This document shows positions 1 to 11,055 of a stretch of DNA of 13,793 bases, in pieces (the stretch's first letter is position 1; every line of letters starts with the position of its first letter). Location: assembly GCA_004802725.1 (NCBI GenBank), contig SGPM01000524.1, positions 1 to 13,793 of the forward strand, written 5' to 3'. The stretch is from Antrodiella citrinella. Its lineage: Eukaryota > Basidiomycota > Agaricomycetes > Polyporales > Steccherinaceae. The position numbers and the translations under genes were made by a program. The notes beneath the pieces were generated by a model. That model was not told the origin of the DNA and did not search any database. It was given only the letters and a program-made list of their open reading frames with translations.

Positions 1-572
1 GCGAGATGATAGCCATAAGGTGCGCCCCCCCAAGAAGCGTATTAGTTGAGAGATTAGAGTAGAATGAGTGTGTTGGCCATATGCATAATGTACGAACGCG
101 AACCAGAGACCAGAACTGTGAACGCGACCAGGTCATTTCGCTGTGAACGCGTCGCTTGAGCGGAGTTTAAACACATCCCGTCGTGCCGCTGCTCAATGTC
201 ACGGTCTCTCGAGCTCAGCGTTGCAAAAACATCATCCTCTGCGTATCCAAGCTATTTTTCCTCAATCGGGCTCGCGCATCGGTTTCATATAGCATCTGTG
301 AACATGATCCCAGCTTTCGATCCTTTCACCTGCGTTGCGTTCTGCAGAAATCTACGTTGGCGCCCTGTCACCCAGACCTGCAAAACGCATAAATTGGGGC
401 TCATTCTCTCCCCTCATCTTTTCTCTTTTATTCCTTCAGGAGAAGTTGTCATAGACGTCAAATATACACATTGTATACTACCGAACGAATCTATTTGCAC
501 GGGATGGTGCCCAGAGCTAGTGTTGCAAGAAATCGAAATCTTGCAACTCCAGCTATCTGATAGTATACCACC
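1..572. other. left flank, no supported gene
   Basis: I see no convincing gene here. Open frames on both strands have no recognisable motif, no paralog in the window and no clear intron signals. Short direct repeats of gtgaacgcg occur near 117 and 143. The last 50 bases form the probable 5' leader of the kinase remnant that starts at 573. Confidence 0.5.
522..547 (+). repeat. 9-bp inverted repeat in the leader of the kinase remnant
   Basis: gttgcaaga (522-530) and tcttgcaac (539-547) are perfect reverse complements separated by 8 bases. The element ends 25 bases before the ATG at 573. It could be an operator-like binding site or an RNA hairpin in the leader. The sequence shows the symmetry only; function is not known. 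Confidence 0.5.
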
Positions 573-782
573 ATGTCGACGTCGTACTTCGCACTTTGTC
601 AAGACGCTAGGTACAATCTCGTCACGGAACTTGACAACTTTCCAGCATGTCATCTCGAGCCGGACGTGTCGTACTCCAACCAGTTGTTTCGTGATACCCA
701 GATAAGGGGCGAACATCCGAGTCGCCAGAAATTTCATGACAGACACTTGGTCGTACGAGATCATCTATCATCCTTGAGATGA
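573..782 (+). pseudogene. N-terminal remnant of a small kinase-like gene
   Basis: An ATG in the context accaccATGtcgac, nearly the same as at the K1 start (gaaccaccATGtcgaac), opens a 69-codon frame. Residues 14-40 match the N-termini of K1 and K2: ELDNFPACHLEP here, QLDNFPTCQVRP in K1, RLHNFPDCDMGP in K2. After about residue 40 the similarity stops. The glycine-loop strand, the beta-3 Lys and the catalytic loop cannot be found downstream, and K1 arrives on the other strand at 864. The piece therefore looks like a truncated kinase copy rather than a working enzyme. It could still make a short protein, since the frame is open to the TGA at 780-782. The match to K1 is short but has the conserved N-F-P-x-C spacing. 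Confidence 0.6.
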
Positions 783-863
783 AATGTGTAAGGTATGAGC
801 AATGAGAATAGCAGGGGTATGTATGGGGTATATATGATACAACTTGTGAATTGCATAGAACAA

Positions 864-2049
864 TTAGTCGGAATCTTCAAGCAGGGATTCGTCGCTGGCC
901 GACCGAGGTCTATAATCCATACTTGGCCAAGGCACATAGACTTCGTTGCTGTAGAAGGTCAATTATTAGCAACAAGAACACTACTTCGTAAGGACTGACA
1001 CATACCGTGCGGCGTGCCATTTTGTATGGGCTAAATATGTGAAGTACTTGCGCTGCTGTTCAACCTCGTCAAGGGTCATGCCGCTCTGCATTTCCTCCCA
1101 GATCATGGTATAATACTCCACCGCAATCTCCTTTCTATCTTTCGAGTAATATTCGGTGTTCATACCAACGCCTATGGGGGTGATCAAGTGGTCCATGATG
1201 TGTTGTGGCGGAAGCTTGTCGCTCTTGGGGATCAAAAGCGTACGGCATACTAACACAACACCTATAGTTGGGACGTGACATCAGACACGTTTCGATCGTC
1301 TAAAAGACGTGCACGTACCGTGATCCCAGAACTCCATATGTTCTGCCCACGACTTCAAGGATCGACACTGAACTGTGGGGCCCATATCGTCCACTTCCTC
1401 GTCCTCCAGATGTTCCTCGAAGTCGTAACTCCAGGTGCATGGAGGGTCGTGCGGCTCCACATGTACCAAGTCTATGATACGATAATCGCCGTCTTTGACA
1501 AGAATGTTGCGTTCGGCAAAATCCAAATGAAAGAGACCAGCATGATGAGCCGTGACAACCTTGTTGAGGAGCTTTGCTCTGCAAAGGGACAGTTTAGCAT
1601 CTGACCGAATGAACGAAGTCGGACACGTACTTTTCCGGCTTTGGGAGCTCATGGAAGGGACACTCAAGTCGGTTCCCAAATCGCTCTAGCACCAGACACG
1701 GTACAAGCCCACCCTCTTCGTCCTTCCCCATGAATACGCCGTACAGCTTGGGCAGCACCGAACCTTGGAGTTCCTGTAACGTGTCGTATACTCCTGATTC
1801 TACTGCTATATCATGGAGATTGGTGAATTTCAGCGCGAGTTCGGTTCCGTCTTTGCATGTGGCCGCGTAGACGGCCGTTCGTTCGCTGCTGTAGAGGGTC
1901 TCGGTGACCTCTATTTCCTGGGGCGATAGAAGGAAGGGATAATTATGTGATGGTCTGACCTGGCAGGTTGGGAAGTTGTCGAGCTGTGAAGCCAGATGGC
2001 CAGAGGTAGGGTAGTCATTGGGAAATCGCAAAGAGAACATGTTCGACAT
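864..2049 (-). CDS. K1, small fungal kinase-like protein (339 aa)
   Basis: Four exons on the minus strand: 2049-1631, 1578-1319, 1261-1006 and 948-864, with introns of 52, 57 and 57 nt (donors gtacgt, gtacgt, gtatgt). The joined frame has 340 codons including TAA. The start is the first in-frame ATG, at 2049. The kinase fold is visible: beta-3 Lys74 in LALKF, alpha-C Glu84, a hinge-like CLVLERFG at 118-125, catalytic loop HLDFAERN with Asp159 and Asn164, and the metal-binding Asp176 in RIID. There is no canonical DFG and no APE segment, so it resembles the compact APH/RIO-like branch more than ordinary Ser/Thr kinases. All key residues are present, so it may be active; the substrate is unknown. 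It diverges from nuclease-like N1. Exon lengths 419, 260 and 256 are the same as in K2, which supports the model. I do not recognise a named gene. Confidence 0.82.
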
Positions 2050-2681
2050 GGTGGTTCGAGTTGAACTTGTGAAGTGGCCACAGCGGTCCGGGTTTTCAAC
2101 AAGCAATGTGGCGCCCACGTGCTACAACGGATCATTCCGGGGCGTCTCCTTGGAATAGTGGACGACAAGGATCATGTTCTCCGAGTCCGTTTTCTGTCGT
2201 CAGAAGATTAGCCCTGCAGGTCCATGTGTACTGTTGTCGCGACTGAACAACAAGACCGCACTTCCGATCAACGAGGGCCATGTCGTTCCCCATAGGGAGA
2301 CAATAGTACCAGTCTCACAAACCACTGCGTGCACGACTAGACAGGTAAGCGTTGTCTTTTCCGTCTCATGAGAGTAATCATTTGACTCGTCTCTACGTGG
2401 CATAGCTCCAGGTACCAAATGTGATGTACATATCGAGTTTAGAAACGTTTGTACTATTTGCCGTTACTGTCAGCTGAAGCGACTCCGACCATCGATGTAA
2501 GCTTACAATTGCGAACCGGAAGGTCATAGCCGCACACTCAAGCTCTACAATTGACGTTACTCAAAGAGACTGGGTGCGGCATATGTGATCTATGGCCGTT
2601 GGATCCCATATAATCGCCGGTTCAGTCGTCCCCAATGCTCTCATATTCCCCTTTGAGATCCCTCACATTGCACACTTCTTC
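2050..2681. promoter_or_regulatory. divergent intergenic region between K1 and N1
   Basis: About 630 bases separate the start of K1 (minus strand) from the preferred start of N1 (plus strand), so this region must hold both promoters. The block gaagtggccaca at 2071-2082 lies 22 bases upstream of the K1 ATG and recurs upstream of K2 at 5695-5706. An in-frame ATG at 2592 could extend N1 by 30 residues. I see no other gene, repeat or clear TATA element. Confidence 0.5.
2071..2082 (-). promoter_or_regulatory. 12-bp block shared by the K1 and K2 upstream regions
   Basis: Read in the gene direction, tgtggccacttc lies just upstream of K1 and the same 12 bases lie upstream of K2 (5695-5706). It holds the palindrome tggcca. 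It may be a shared promoter element or simply sequence left from the duplication. Confidence 0.35.
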
Positions 2682-4145
2682 ATGATACCACGCCGTTCAG
2701 CACGTCAGGCGGCCTCAGGCTCTCCCTCGCTCCCCTCACCTCGCTCTTCACCCGCACCTCGCACCTCATCTGTACCTCGCTCCGTACCTTTGCTGCGGTC
2801 GACTATAGCTGCATGCCTGAGTTTAGGCCTCGGCGACGGGCCAGAGAAACCTCCTCAGATGCTCAACGCGGATGTTGCATCGTCGACTCGTGATCTCACA
2901 AAGACAGAGCAGTTCTACAATCCTTCCGAGACGCTGCAGTGGGTAGCGTCGTGCCATCGGCTCGTACCTTTGGCAAAAGAAGAAGTTCAGTCGCATCCTC
3001 GCTTCCGCAGATTTTTCCAACGCGAGTTTGATCCTGGAAATAAGGACGACGCCGACCTATTGCATGCATTACATGCCTCCCGCACGCGATCCGGACTTCC
3101 TCGATTGATCCATTCTGAGGTCGATACCACCTCTCACATCAACGACAGGCTCGTCCATCCTGCCGTCTTTGCTATACAGTGCATGTTGCAAGAAGAGACA
3201 CCAGATGTTCCTCTCGAAGGTTCTGCGCTCCCGTATGTCTCATCATGCTCGGGAAAACGAGGCGCCGGGGTACCGGATGCTATCCTGAATTACAAGGACG
3301 ACGTCCAAGGATTGGGGGAATGGAAGACCGCGAACGCTATGCCTCCGAAGACGTTCAAACTCGTAATGGAGTTCCTCCAGGCCCTTGAGCTATCAGACCT
3401 TGAAGTTCCAGTCCGCTTTTGGTGGGGCAAAATGCGTAGCGAGAGCCCTTCCCACGAGGTTGCTTTCAGAAAGCTCTTGTGTCAGGTGCGATGCGATGCT
3501 CCGAATGTGATGAGATTTATCATGACTGACATCGGCTTCGCAGATATGGGGACAGCTGCTATCTCGCAAGAAAGCGACAGTGACCTTTCTGTCGTCTTTC
3601 GACACAACCATTTTCTTCTTCCGCCATCCCGAAGAGCCCAATTACCTCTTGATATCGCAACCGATTTCGTATGAGTGCATTTCTGTCATGGATTTCGTGG
3701 CAATGTTCGCGCTATGCATGGGTATCACGAAATTGAAATCGAAAGACCTCCCTCGAATCAACCGCAGCAACTGGGAATGTCTGAAGGACTACTACTCGCT
3801 CCACCCTCAATCGTACTCAGGATTGGACGGCCGACGGTATGTGCTTCATACACTTTTATTGTCCCAGAACTAAGATGAAACCACAGTGGTGCACTCTCCA
3901 TGATATTACAGCAACACCGCCAGAGCATGAACAAAGATGCCGCTGAGGTTGCTGATAGGAAGAGGAAACGACCAGAAATTGCAAGTACTACACCTTCGAA
4001 GAAGCCGTCAATCTCTACGAAGACGAAGTACAAAGATGACGAGGAAGACGAGAGCGAAACGCCAAGAGCCCCAGCTCGACAGGGTCAAACCATAGCGCGG
4101 CGCGGAAAACCCATCGCGTTTGACCTGCGAGCTTCTCTCGAATGA
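2682..4145 (+). CDS. N1, PD-(D/E)XK nuclease-like protein (451 aa)
   Basis: Three exons: 2682-3485, 3544-3836 and 3887-4145, with introns of 58 and 50 nt. The joined frame has 452 codons including TGA. An ATG at 2592 is also in frame, but alignment with N2 (both begin M..RSA.Q) favours 2682. Residues 10-40 are Ser/Pro/Arg-rich and probably disordered. Conserved blocks follow: an S-S-T-R-x-L-T segment (67-73), IHSE (Glu146), a GKRG.G.PDA segment (Pro198-Asp199) and GEWKT (Glu213, Lys215). Glu, then PD, then E-x-K about 14 residues later is the signature of the PD-(D/E)XK nuclease fold, and all the residues are present. The C-terminus carries a basic RKRKRP cluster, then an acidic DDEEDE stretch, suggesting nuclear targeting. 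It is divergent from K1. DNA cleavage is inferred from the motif only; a non-catalytic REase-like fold is the alternative. Confidence 0.8.
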
Positions 4146-4422
4146 GTGCGACGAGCGCGCTCGTGCCGACGCCACTACCGAAGACTCAGCGGTATTTTGT
4201 CGTAACACATGTATATACGGACATGCGCTCATCATGCCAACCTCTTTGTCATTGTTTTCGACCGATTCTTACGCAGATTTTTGTAATAACACATGCTTGG
4301 CGGGGTTCGACATCGGGTATAGCACAATCGATTCTGTATGTAGTAGTCGATACACGAAGGAACGCCGCCACAGCCCACGAAGCTGCGCGAGTCATATTGT
4401 CGTCGAATTTGGTATGGTGCAA
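4146..4422. other. convergent 3' ends of N1 and K2
   Basis: N1 ends at 4145 on the plus strand and K2 ends at 4423 on the minus strand. The 277 bases between them probably hold both 3' untranslated regions. The open frames crossing this stretch have no motif or paralog. Confidence 0.5.
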
Positions 4423-5635
4423 TCAACAACAAGCCAGTTTCGACGGTGCAGACAATATGTATGATGTAGGAGGCCTGCGATTTTTAAAATCCATACTAGG
4501 AGGTTCAAATTCTTCATTCCTAAGCAAACAAGTCCGTGAGTAAGAGAGGGGACAGTTCGGAATTTTGTATATCACGTACCGCTCTTCATGCCACTGCTTG
4601 TGGACAAGATACGTGATCCAATCTCGCTGCTCTTGAAGCTCTTCAAGTGGTTGACCACTCTTCAGTCGCCGTTGAACCTCCACGAAATACCGCACGGTAA
4701 TCTTCTTGGTTTCTTTGGGATAGTAGACGGTCTTCATGTTGAGGCCAATGAATGTCTCCATGGCATCAACCACCGACTGCGAAGGGAGTTTGTCGCTCTT
4801 TGGAACAAAGACCACATGACAGAGACCAAGTCTGCCTGTATGGCGAGTACATAAGTTAATGAGATAATGTATGGACCGGGATGTTGAGCTGACCGTGATC
4901 CCAGAACTCCATTTGTTCTGCCCATAACTTCACCACGTAACAATCGACAAATGCACTTTCATTGTCCACATCGTCATCGTCAACATGGTGGATGAATTTG
5001 TACGTCCATTTACATGGAGTTTGGTGCTCCTCTGCGCTCTCGAAGTCTATGATGCGGTAGTCATCGCCTTCGACAAGGACATTACGCTCGGCGAAGTCCA
5101 TATGATGCAGACCAGCGTGGTGGACAGCGACCAGTTTGTCGAGGATCTTCGCTCTAGAAACATTTGGTGAGTAAGGTAAAAGAGGTTGGCATCACGGACG
5201 TGCGTACTTGTCTTACTTCGTCAAAGTACAAAACTCGCGCTCCAGAGGTGTTCCAAAGTGCTCCATCACCAGACACGACATTTTTCCACCCTTCCTGTCC
5301 TTCCCATGCAGCACGCCGTATATATAAGGTACGGCGGTGCCCTGGATGTCTGCCATTACATCGTACGCCCCTGCCTCCGCTAGAATATCTTCGGGATCGG
5401 TGAATTTGAGGACGACCTCCGTCCCGTTTGTGCAGCGACCGAGGTAGACTGTCGTTCGTTTTCCAGAGTACAGGATTTCGGAGATTCGAATACGCTGCCG
5501 ACGCAGGTGAAACTTGTATTTGCGTCCCGGTCCCATGTCACAGTCTGGGAAGTTGTGGAGCCGTCGAGCTACGTGACGAACGGCGGGGATATCACGAAAT
5601 TGCAGAGTGAAGCCGGTGAAGCCTGTCGACGACAT
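4423..5635 (-). CDS. K2, small fungal kinase-like protein (343 aa)
   Basis: Four exons on the minus strand: 5635-5217, 5153-4894, 4835-4580 and 4519-4423, with introns of 63, 58 and 60 nt. The frame has 344 codons including TGA. It is a paralog of K1 with the same phases and identical lengths for the first three exons. Key residues sit at the same numbers: beta-3 Lys77 (VVLKF, three residues later), alpha-C Glu87, catalytic loop HMDFAERN with Asp159 and Asn164, and Asp176 in RIIDF. WAE.MEFWDHG after the metal-binding Asp is shared with K1. The second intron has a weak donor (gtcagc) where K1 has gtacgt. The third intron has a length divisible by three and no stop, so its retention would give an in-frame longer tail. 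The last exon (NEEFEPPSMD) aligns with K1 (NEVYVPWPSMD) and then diverges. Probably catalytically competent; substrate unknown. It diverges from K3. Confidence 0.82.
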
Positions 5636-5774
5636 GATAAGTAGCGGATGAAGACATTGGAAGTGAGGTGCACTGGTGCAGTGCCACTTCAGTCGAAGTG
5701 GCCACAATTGCCGGGCCGCTTCATCGATTTAGGGCCGGTCGATACGCGACATCTACTACCGCCCTGAATGACCG
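5636..5774. promoter_or_regulatory. compact divergent promoter region between K2 and K3
   Basis: Only about 140 bases separate the K2 start from the coding frame of K3, so the two genes must share a bidirectional promoter or overlap in their leaders. It contains the two inverted repeats listed separately and the shared tgtggccacttc block (5695-5706, minus strand). An ATG at 5648 on the plus strand is a candidate first exon for K3. Confidence 0.5.
5670..5702. repeat. two adjacent perfect inverted repeats
   Basis: The first is gcactg-gtg-cagtgc (5670-5684). The second is gccacttc-agtc-gaagtggc (5683-5702). They overlap by two bases. Both have very short loops and could form stem-loops in a leader RNA or be tandem dyad sites for regulators. 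They lie 35-67 bases upstream of the K2 ATG. Confidence 0.5.
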
Positions 5775-7142
5775 TTGACGCAGCCCATTTACATCCCCAA
5801 CTTTGATACGCTTGTGGAACGACATGATCTCAGAGATCATCGAGCTGAAAATTTCAAGAACTATCCAAGCTGTCGCCTCCAGAAAGCATACGCTGCCAGC
5901 ACGTCGGACGACCCGTTATCACCCCTCGATTCAGAGCGCTCTCAAGCTATTACCATAAAGATCACCAACCTCTTGCATCACGGCGACTTTTCCTCTACTG
6001 TCTTCACCGACCATTCGACAGGTGGTCCCGTCGAGGTCGTACTCAAATTTGGTCCCACCAATGAACACGTGTTGAAAGAAGCTGCTGCATATAAGGCGTT
6101 GCGGGATATACAGGGCAGTATCGTGCCGATATCATATGGCGTACTCAAAGAAGCTCGGGCCGATGCCAACAGCGACAATGACAAGGTCGGCTCAGACCGA
6201 TGTTTAGTACTCGAACGGTTCGGGGACCCGTTGCTCAGGGACATGACTTTTGTGGACTTGCCGCTCGTGGATAGGTGAGTCAATGCATCGGTCAAGCTAG
6301 CTGCAGTCCTGATCAAAACAAATCATTCGTCTGCACTGTATTCAGGGCGCGCATCCCGAACATGCTCGTCCGGATACATCAAATTGGTCGCATACACTAC
6401 AACTTTGAAGAGGATAATATTCTCAGGAAATTCAATCCCGACGGCAGCTCTGAGTACTGCGTCAAAGATTGGCTTGATTCTGAACCGCATGGCATTGTAT
6501 GTTACTGGGACTATCAGTTCCTCGAACACACTACCAATCCAGGATCGGAGCGCGTTAGATTACATGAGGATTCGTGTCCTCTCATCTACCAGCATGCACT
6601 GGTCACCTTTCGCTTTTGGGCTCCTGACCGCGACAGTAAGTCTCGTCTATTACTGCTAGAATGATATGTGGTTCATGTTGATTCGATCTGGTTTCGTTGA
6701 TGATTAAGGTTGGGTCGACATTGCGAACACACGCTTCAGGGTGATGAAATACGAAGACGAGTTCGCAGACCTGCCCTCGCAGGACGTCATCTATGAAGTC
6801 GGCACACCCATCCTCCATGATCTGTCAGCATACAAGGACTACCGATGGAAAGATGAGCGATCCATAGCCCTCACTTTCTATTTTTCGGTCCAAAGGCGGC
6901 TTGAGAACTACGACGGCGACCTAGATATGGTTCTACGCAAGAAGAGCCACCTCATATATAAGGCGTACAAGGATTGGAATACCGAGAAGTGAGTTGGCTC
7001 ACTTTGAAATTTGATCCTTTACAGTATTGATCGTGATACTCAATACTGATTTGTTCTCAGCGACGTAGAGTTTCGGCCACAAAAGCTTCCGCTTCCGGAT
7101 GGGGAGTGGACTCTCATGCCGACGGACGATGCTTCGCTTTGA
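5775..7142 (+). CDS. K3, diverged kinase-like protein, predicted pseudokinase
   Basis: Exons run to 6274, then 6346-6635, 6709-6988 and 7061-7142, with introns of 71, 73 and 72 nt. Splice phases (2, 1, 2) match K1 and K2, so it is the same family, though exons are longer. Seen: beta-3 Lys in EVVLKF, a Glu a few residues later in LKEAAAY, the hinge-like CLVLERFG, and the Asp of VKDW in place of RIID. The catalytic loop reads HYNFEEDN, so the catalytic Asp of HLD/HMD is Asn, while the loop Asn is kept. This predicts lost or strongly reduced phosphotransfer. The frame has no ATG: the nearest (5768) is one base out of frame. A first exon from the ATG at 5648, spliced to 5784, would restore a start. 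TGA at 7140-7142 is followed by 50 open acidic codons. Either a regulatory pseudokinase or a gene starting to decay. Confidence 0.7.
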
Positions 7143-7295
7143 GCTGAAACTGTCAAGAAATTCGATGAGGAAGAGGATTCTGATGACTCCTTCGATGATG
7201 ATGATGAGGACTCTGATGAAAGTGAGGACCGCTCTCAGGCTACCGACCAGGGCGACGACGACAAGGTAGAGCTCGCGGAGACCCAGGACCAGTAG
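7143..7295 (+). other. acidic open extension after the K3 stop
   Basis: In the K3 frame, 50 codons stay open from the TGA at 7140-7142 to the TAG at 7293-7295. They encode a strongly acidic stretch (FDEEEDSDDSFDDDDEDSDE) and then a Gln/Asp/Glu-rich end. Such composition is typical of the tails of real nuclear proteins. The most likely reading is that the ancestral K3 ended at 7295 and gained a nonsense mutation. Alternatives are stop readthrough or an assembly error. Confidence 0.5.
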
Positions 7296-7475
7296 TATCT
7301 CTTTACTTGCGAATCGACTCGGACCCATTTGGGTTGATGTATGACTGCTGGCCTCATTTACCAATTATAATAAGTCTCGGAAACATTCTGCATACGTGAA
7401 TTGCAATGCGCGAAAACTCCTCAGCAAGGATACCCGTATATGTAGCGGTCTCCGTTTCATTGTAGAGGGAATAGT

Positions 7476-7690
7476 ATTCTGAACAAACTCGCCGAAGCTC
7501 ACCTAAACCATCTGGAGTTGGCAGGGCGTAATGCCGTCGTTCAAGATTACGCTGTCAGCGACTTGCCACGGCCTTATGCGGCCGCACAATCATCGTTGCA
7601 AGTGGATGTATGACTTTATGGCACATCTCGAGGATGTCGATGTAAAAGAGGGGCACGGGCAAGGCACGAGACGAATAGATATGAATGCGT
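7476..7690 (+). pseudogene. frameshifted catalytic-region remnant of a small kinase gene
   Basis: This aligns with exon 2 of K1 and K2. The first part (frame of 7476) reads ILNKLAEAH, then HLELAGRNAVV and a Y-A-V-S-D-L stretch. It corresponds to LLNKVVTAH, HLDFAERNILV and YRIIDL in K1. The catalytic Asp is Glu and a three-residue gap lies before the loop. Between 7562 and 7582 the match moves to the next frame, where RPHNHRCKWMYDF and HLEDVDVKEG match EPHDPPCTWSYDF and HLEDEEVDDMG of K1 and CKWTYKF of K2. A gttgtag-type acceptor just upstream (attgtag, about 7464) suits the ancestral intron 1. After about 7660 similarity fades, and no exon 3 was found. The frameshift, the changed loop and the missing ends make this a dead copy. 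Confidence 0.65.
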
Positions 7691-7982
7691 GACGTGTAGG
7701 ATTAGAATGACAAGGACTTCTGCAGAGTGGAAACACAATCCTGCGCACAACCGAGACATCTCATACCGCATTACGTCGCCCGCACACCCACTCCTCGACG
7801 TCTCTTCCTCCGGAATATCAATGCTATGAAAACATAGGCTGGTCTTGGGCAAGATTCACTTTGACGGATGCCAGGTGCCGAACGCACGTCCGTAGATCAA
7901 ATTGTATATGATTGAGTCCAGGAGCCGATAGGGAGGTATTGAAAACATTGTAAGAGGTGCCGAGGAGATGCTAAACGTCTAA
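7691..7982. other. spacer between two kinase remnants
   Basis: I see nothing coding in this stretch. It lies between the catalytic-region remnant and the N-lobe remnant. The 12-mer acgcacgtccgt near 7882 also occurs on the minus strand in the first intron of K2; this may be chance or a trace of kinase-intron ancestry. Confidence 0.4.
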
Positions 7983-8160
7983 TGTTGTACGAGGGCAGGT
8001 CCATGCTGCAACGAACGGACCTCGGCGTATCCTGGTAAAGCTAAAGACGGGACTAAGCTTGTGTTGAAGCTGACCGACACTCAAGCTGTCTCCTTCGAGG
8101 CAGGAATATTTGAATATCCAAGGTACAGTGCCGCCTTCAGCCTGATGTACATCTTTGGTC
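7983..8160 (+). pseudogene. N-lobe remnant of a small kinase gene
   Basis: In the frame of 7983, ERTSAYPGKAKDGTKLVLKL followed by TDTQAVSFEAGIFE aligns with ERTAVYAATCKDGTELALKF of K1 and its continuation, and with KRTTVY..CTNGTEVVLKFTD of K2. The beta-3 Lys and the alpha-C Glu are both kept. After FEAGIFE the similarity stops; the dQQGS-like strand, hinge and catalytic loop are absent. Upstream, a TAA at 7980 closes the frame, and no NFPxC segment was found. It lies downstream of the catalytic-region remnant on the same strand, the reverse of the order inside a gene, so the two pieces come from different copies or from a rearrangement. It ends just beyond the 3' end of the AGC kinase gene. 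Confidence 0.65.
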
Positions 8161-8220
8161 AAGCATCCCTATCTTCGAACAAACGATACACGATAATTAA
8201 CAACATAATATGTCGCCACC

Positions 8221-11055
<2,835 letters not shown>

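Noticed and set aside
196..705. 169-codon open frame at the left edge
   Set aside because: It has no recognisable domain or paralog, and it overlaps the kinase remnant in a different frame that does match K1.
864..2049. Calling K1-K3 FunK1-type kinases
   Set aside because: The HRDIS-x-GN type catalytic loop of FunK1 is absent; the loop here is H-[LM]-D-F-A-E-R-N and the proteins are much shorter.
2682..7142. Calling the locus a true Spok gene
   Set aside because: Spok is a single fused protein and I cannot show sequence relationship by eye. Only the domain combination is similar, so it stays a hypothesis.
7140..7142. TGA as a selenocysteine codon
   Set aside because: Selenoproteins are essentially absent from most such fungi, no SECIS-like structure is evident, and the position is in a low-complexity tail.
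7319..7370. Possible exon 1 end of the frameshifted kinase remnant (an FG...C..H.LP pattern)
   Set aside because: Only scattered residues agree with K1, and the spacing is off by one; too weak to annotate.
7616..7852. 78-codon minus-strand frame
   Set aside because: It overlaps the kinase remnant on the other strand and shows no motif of its own.
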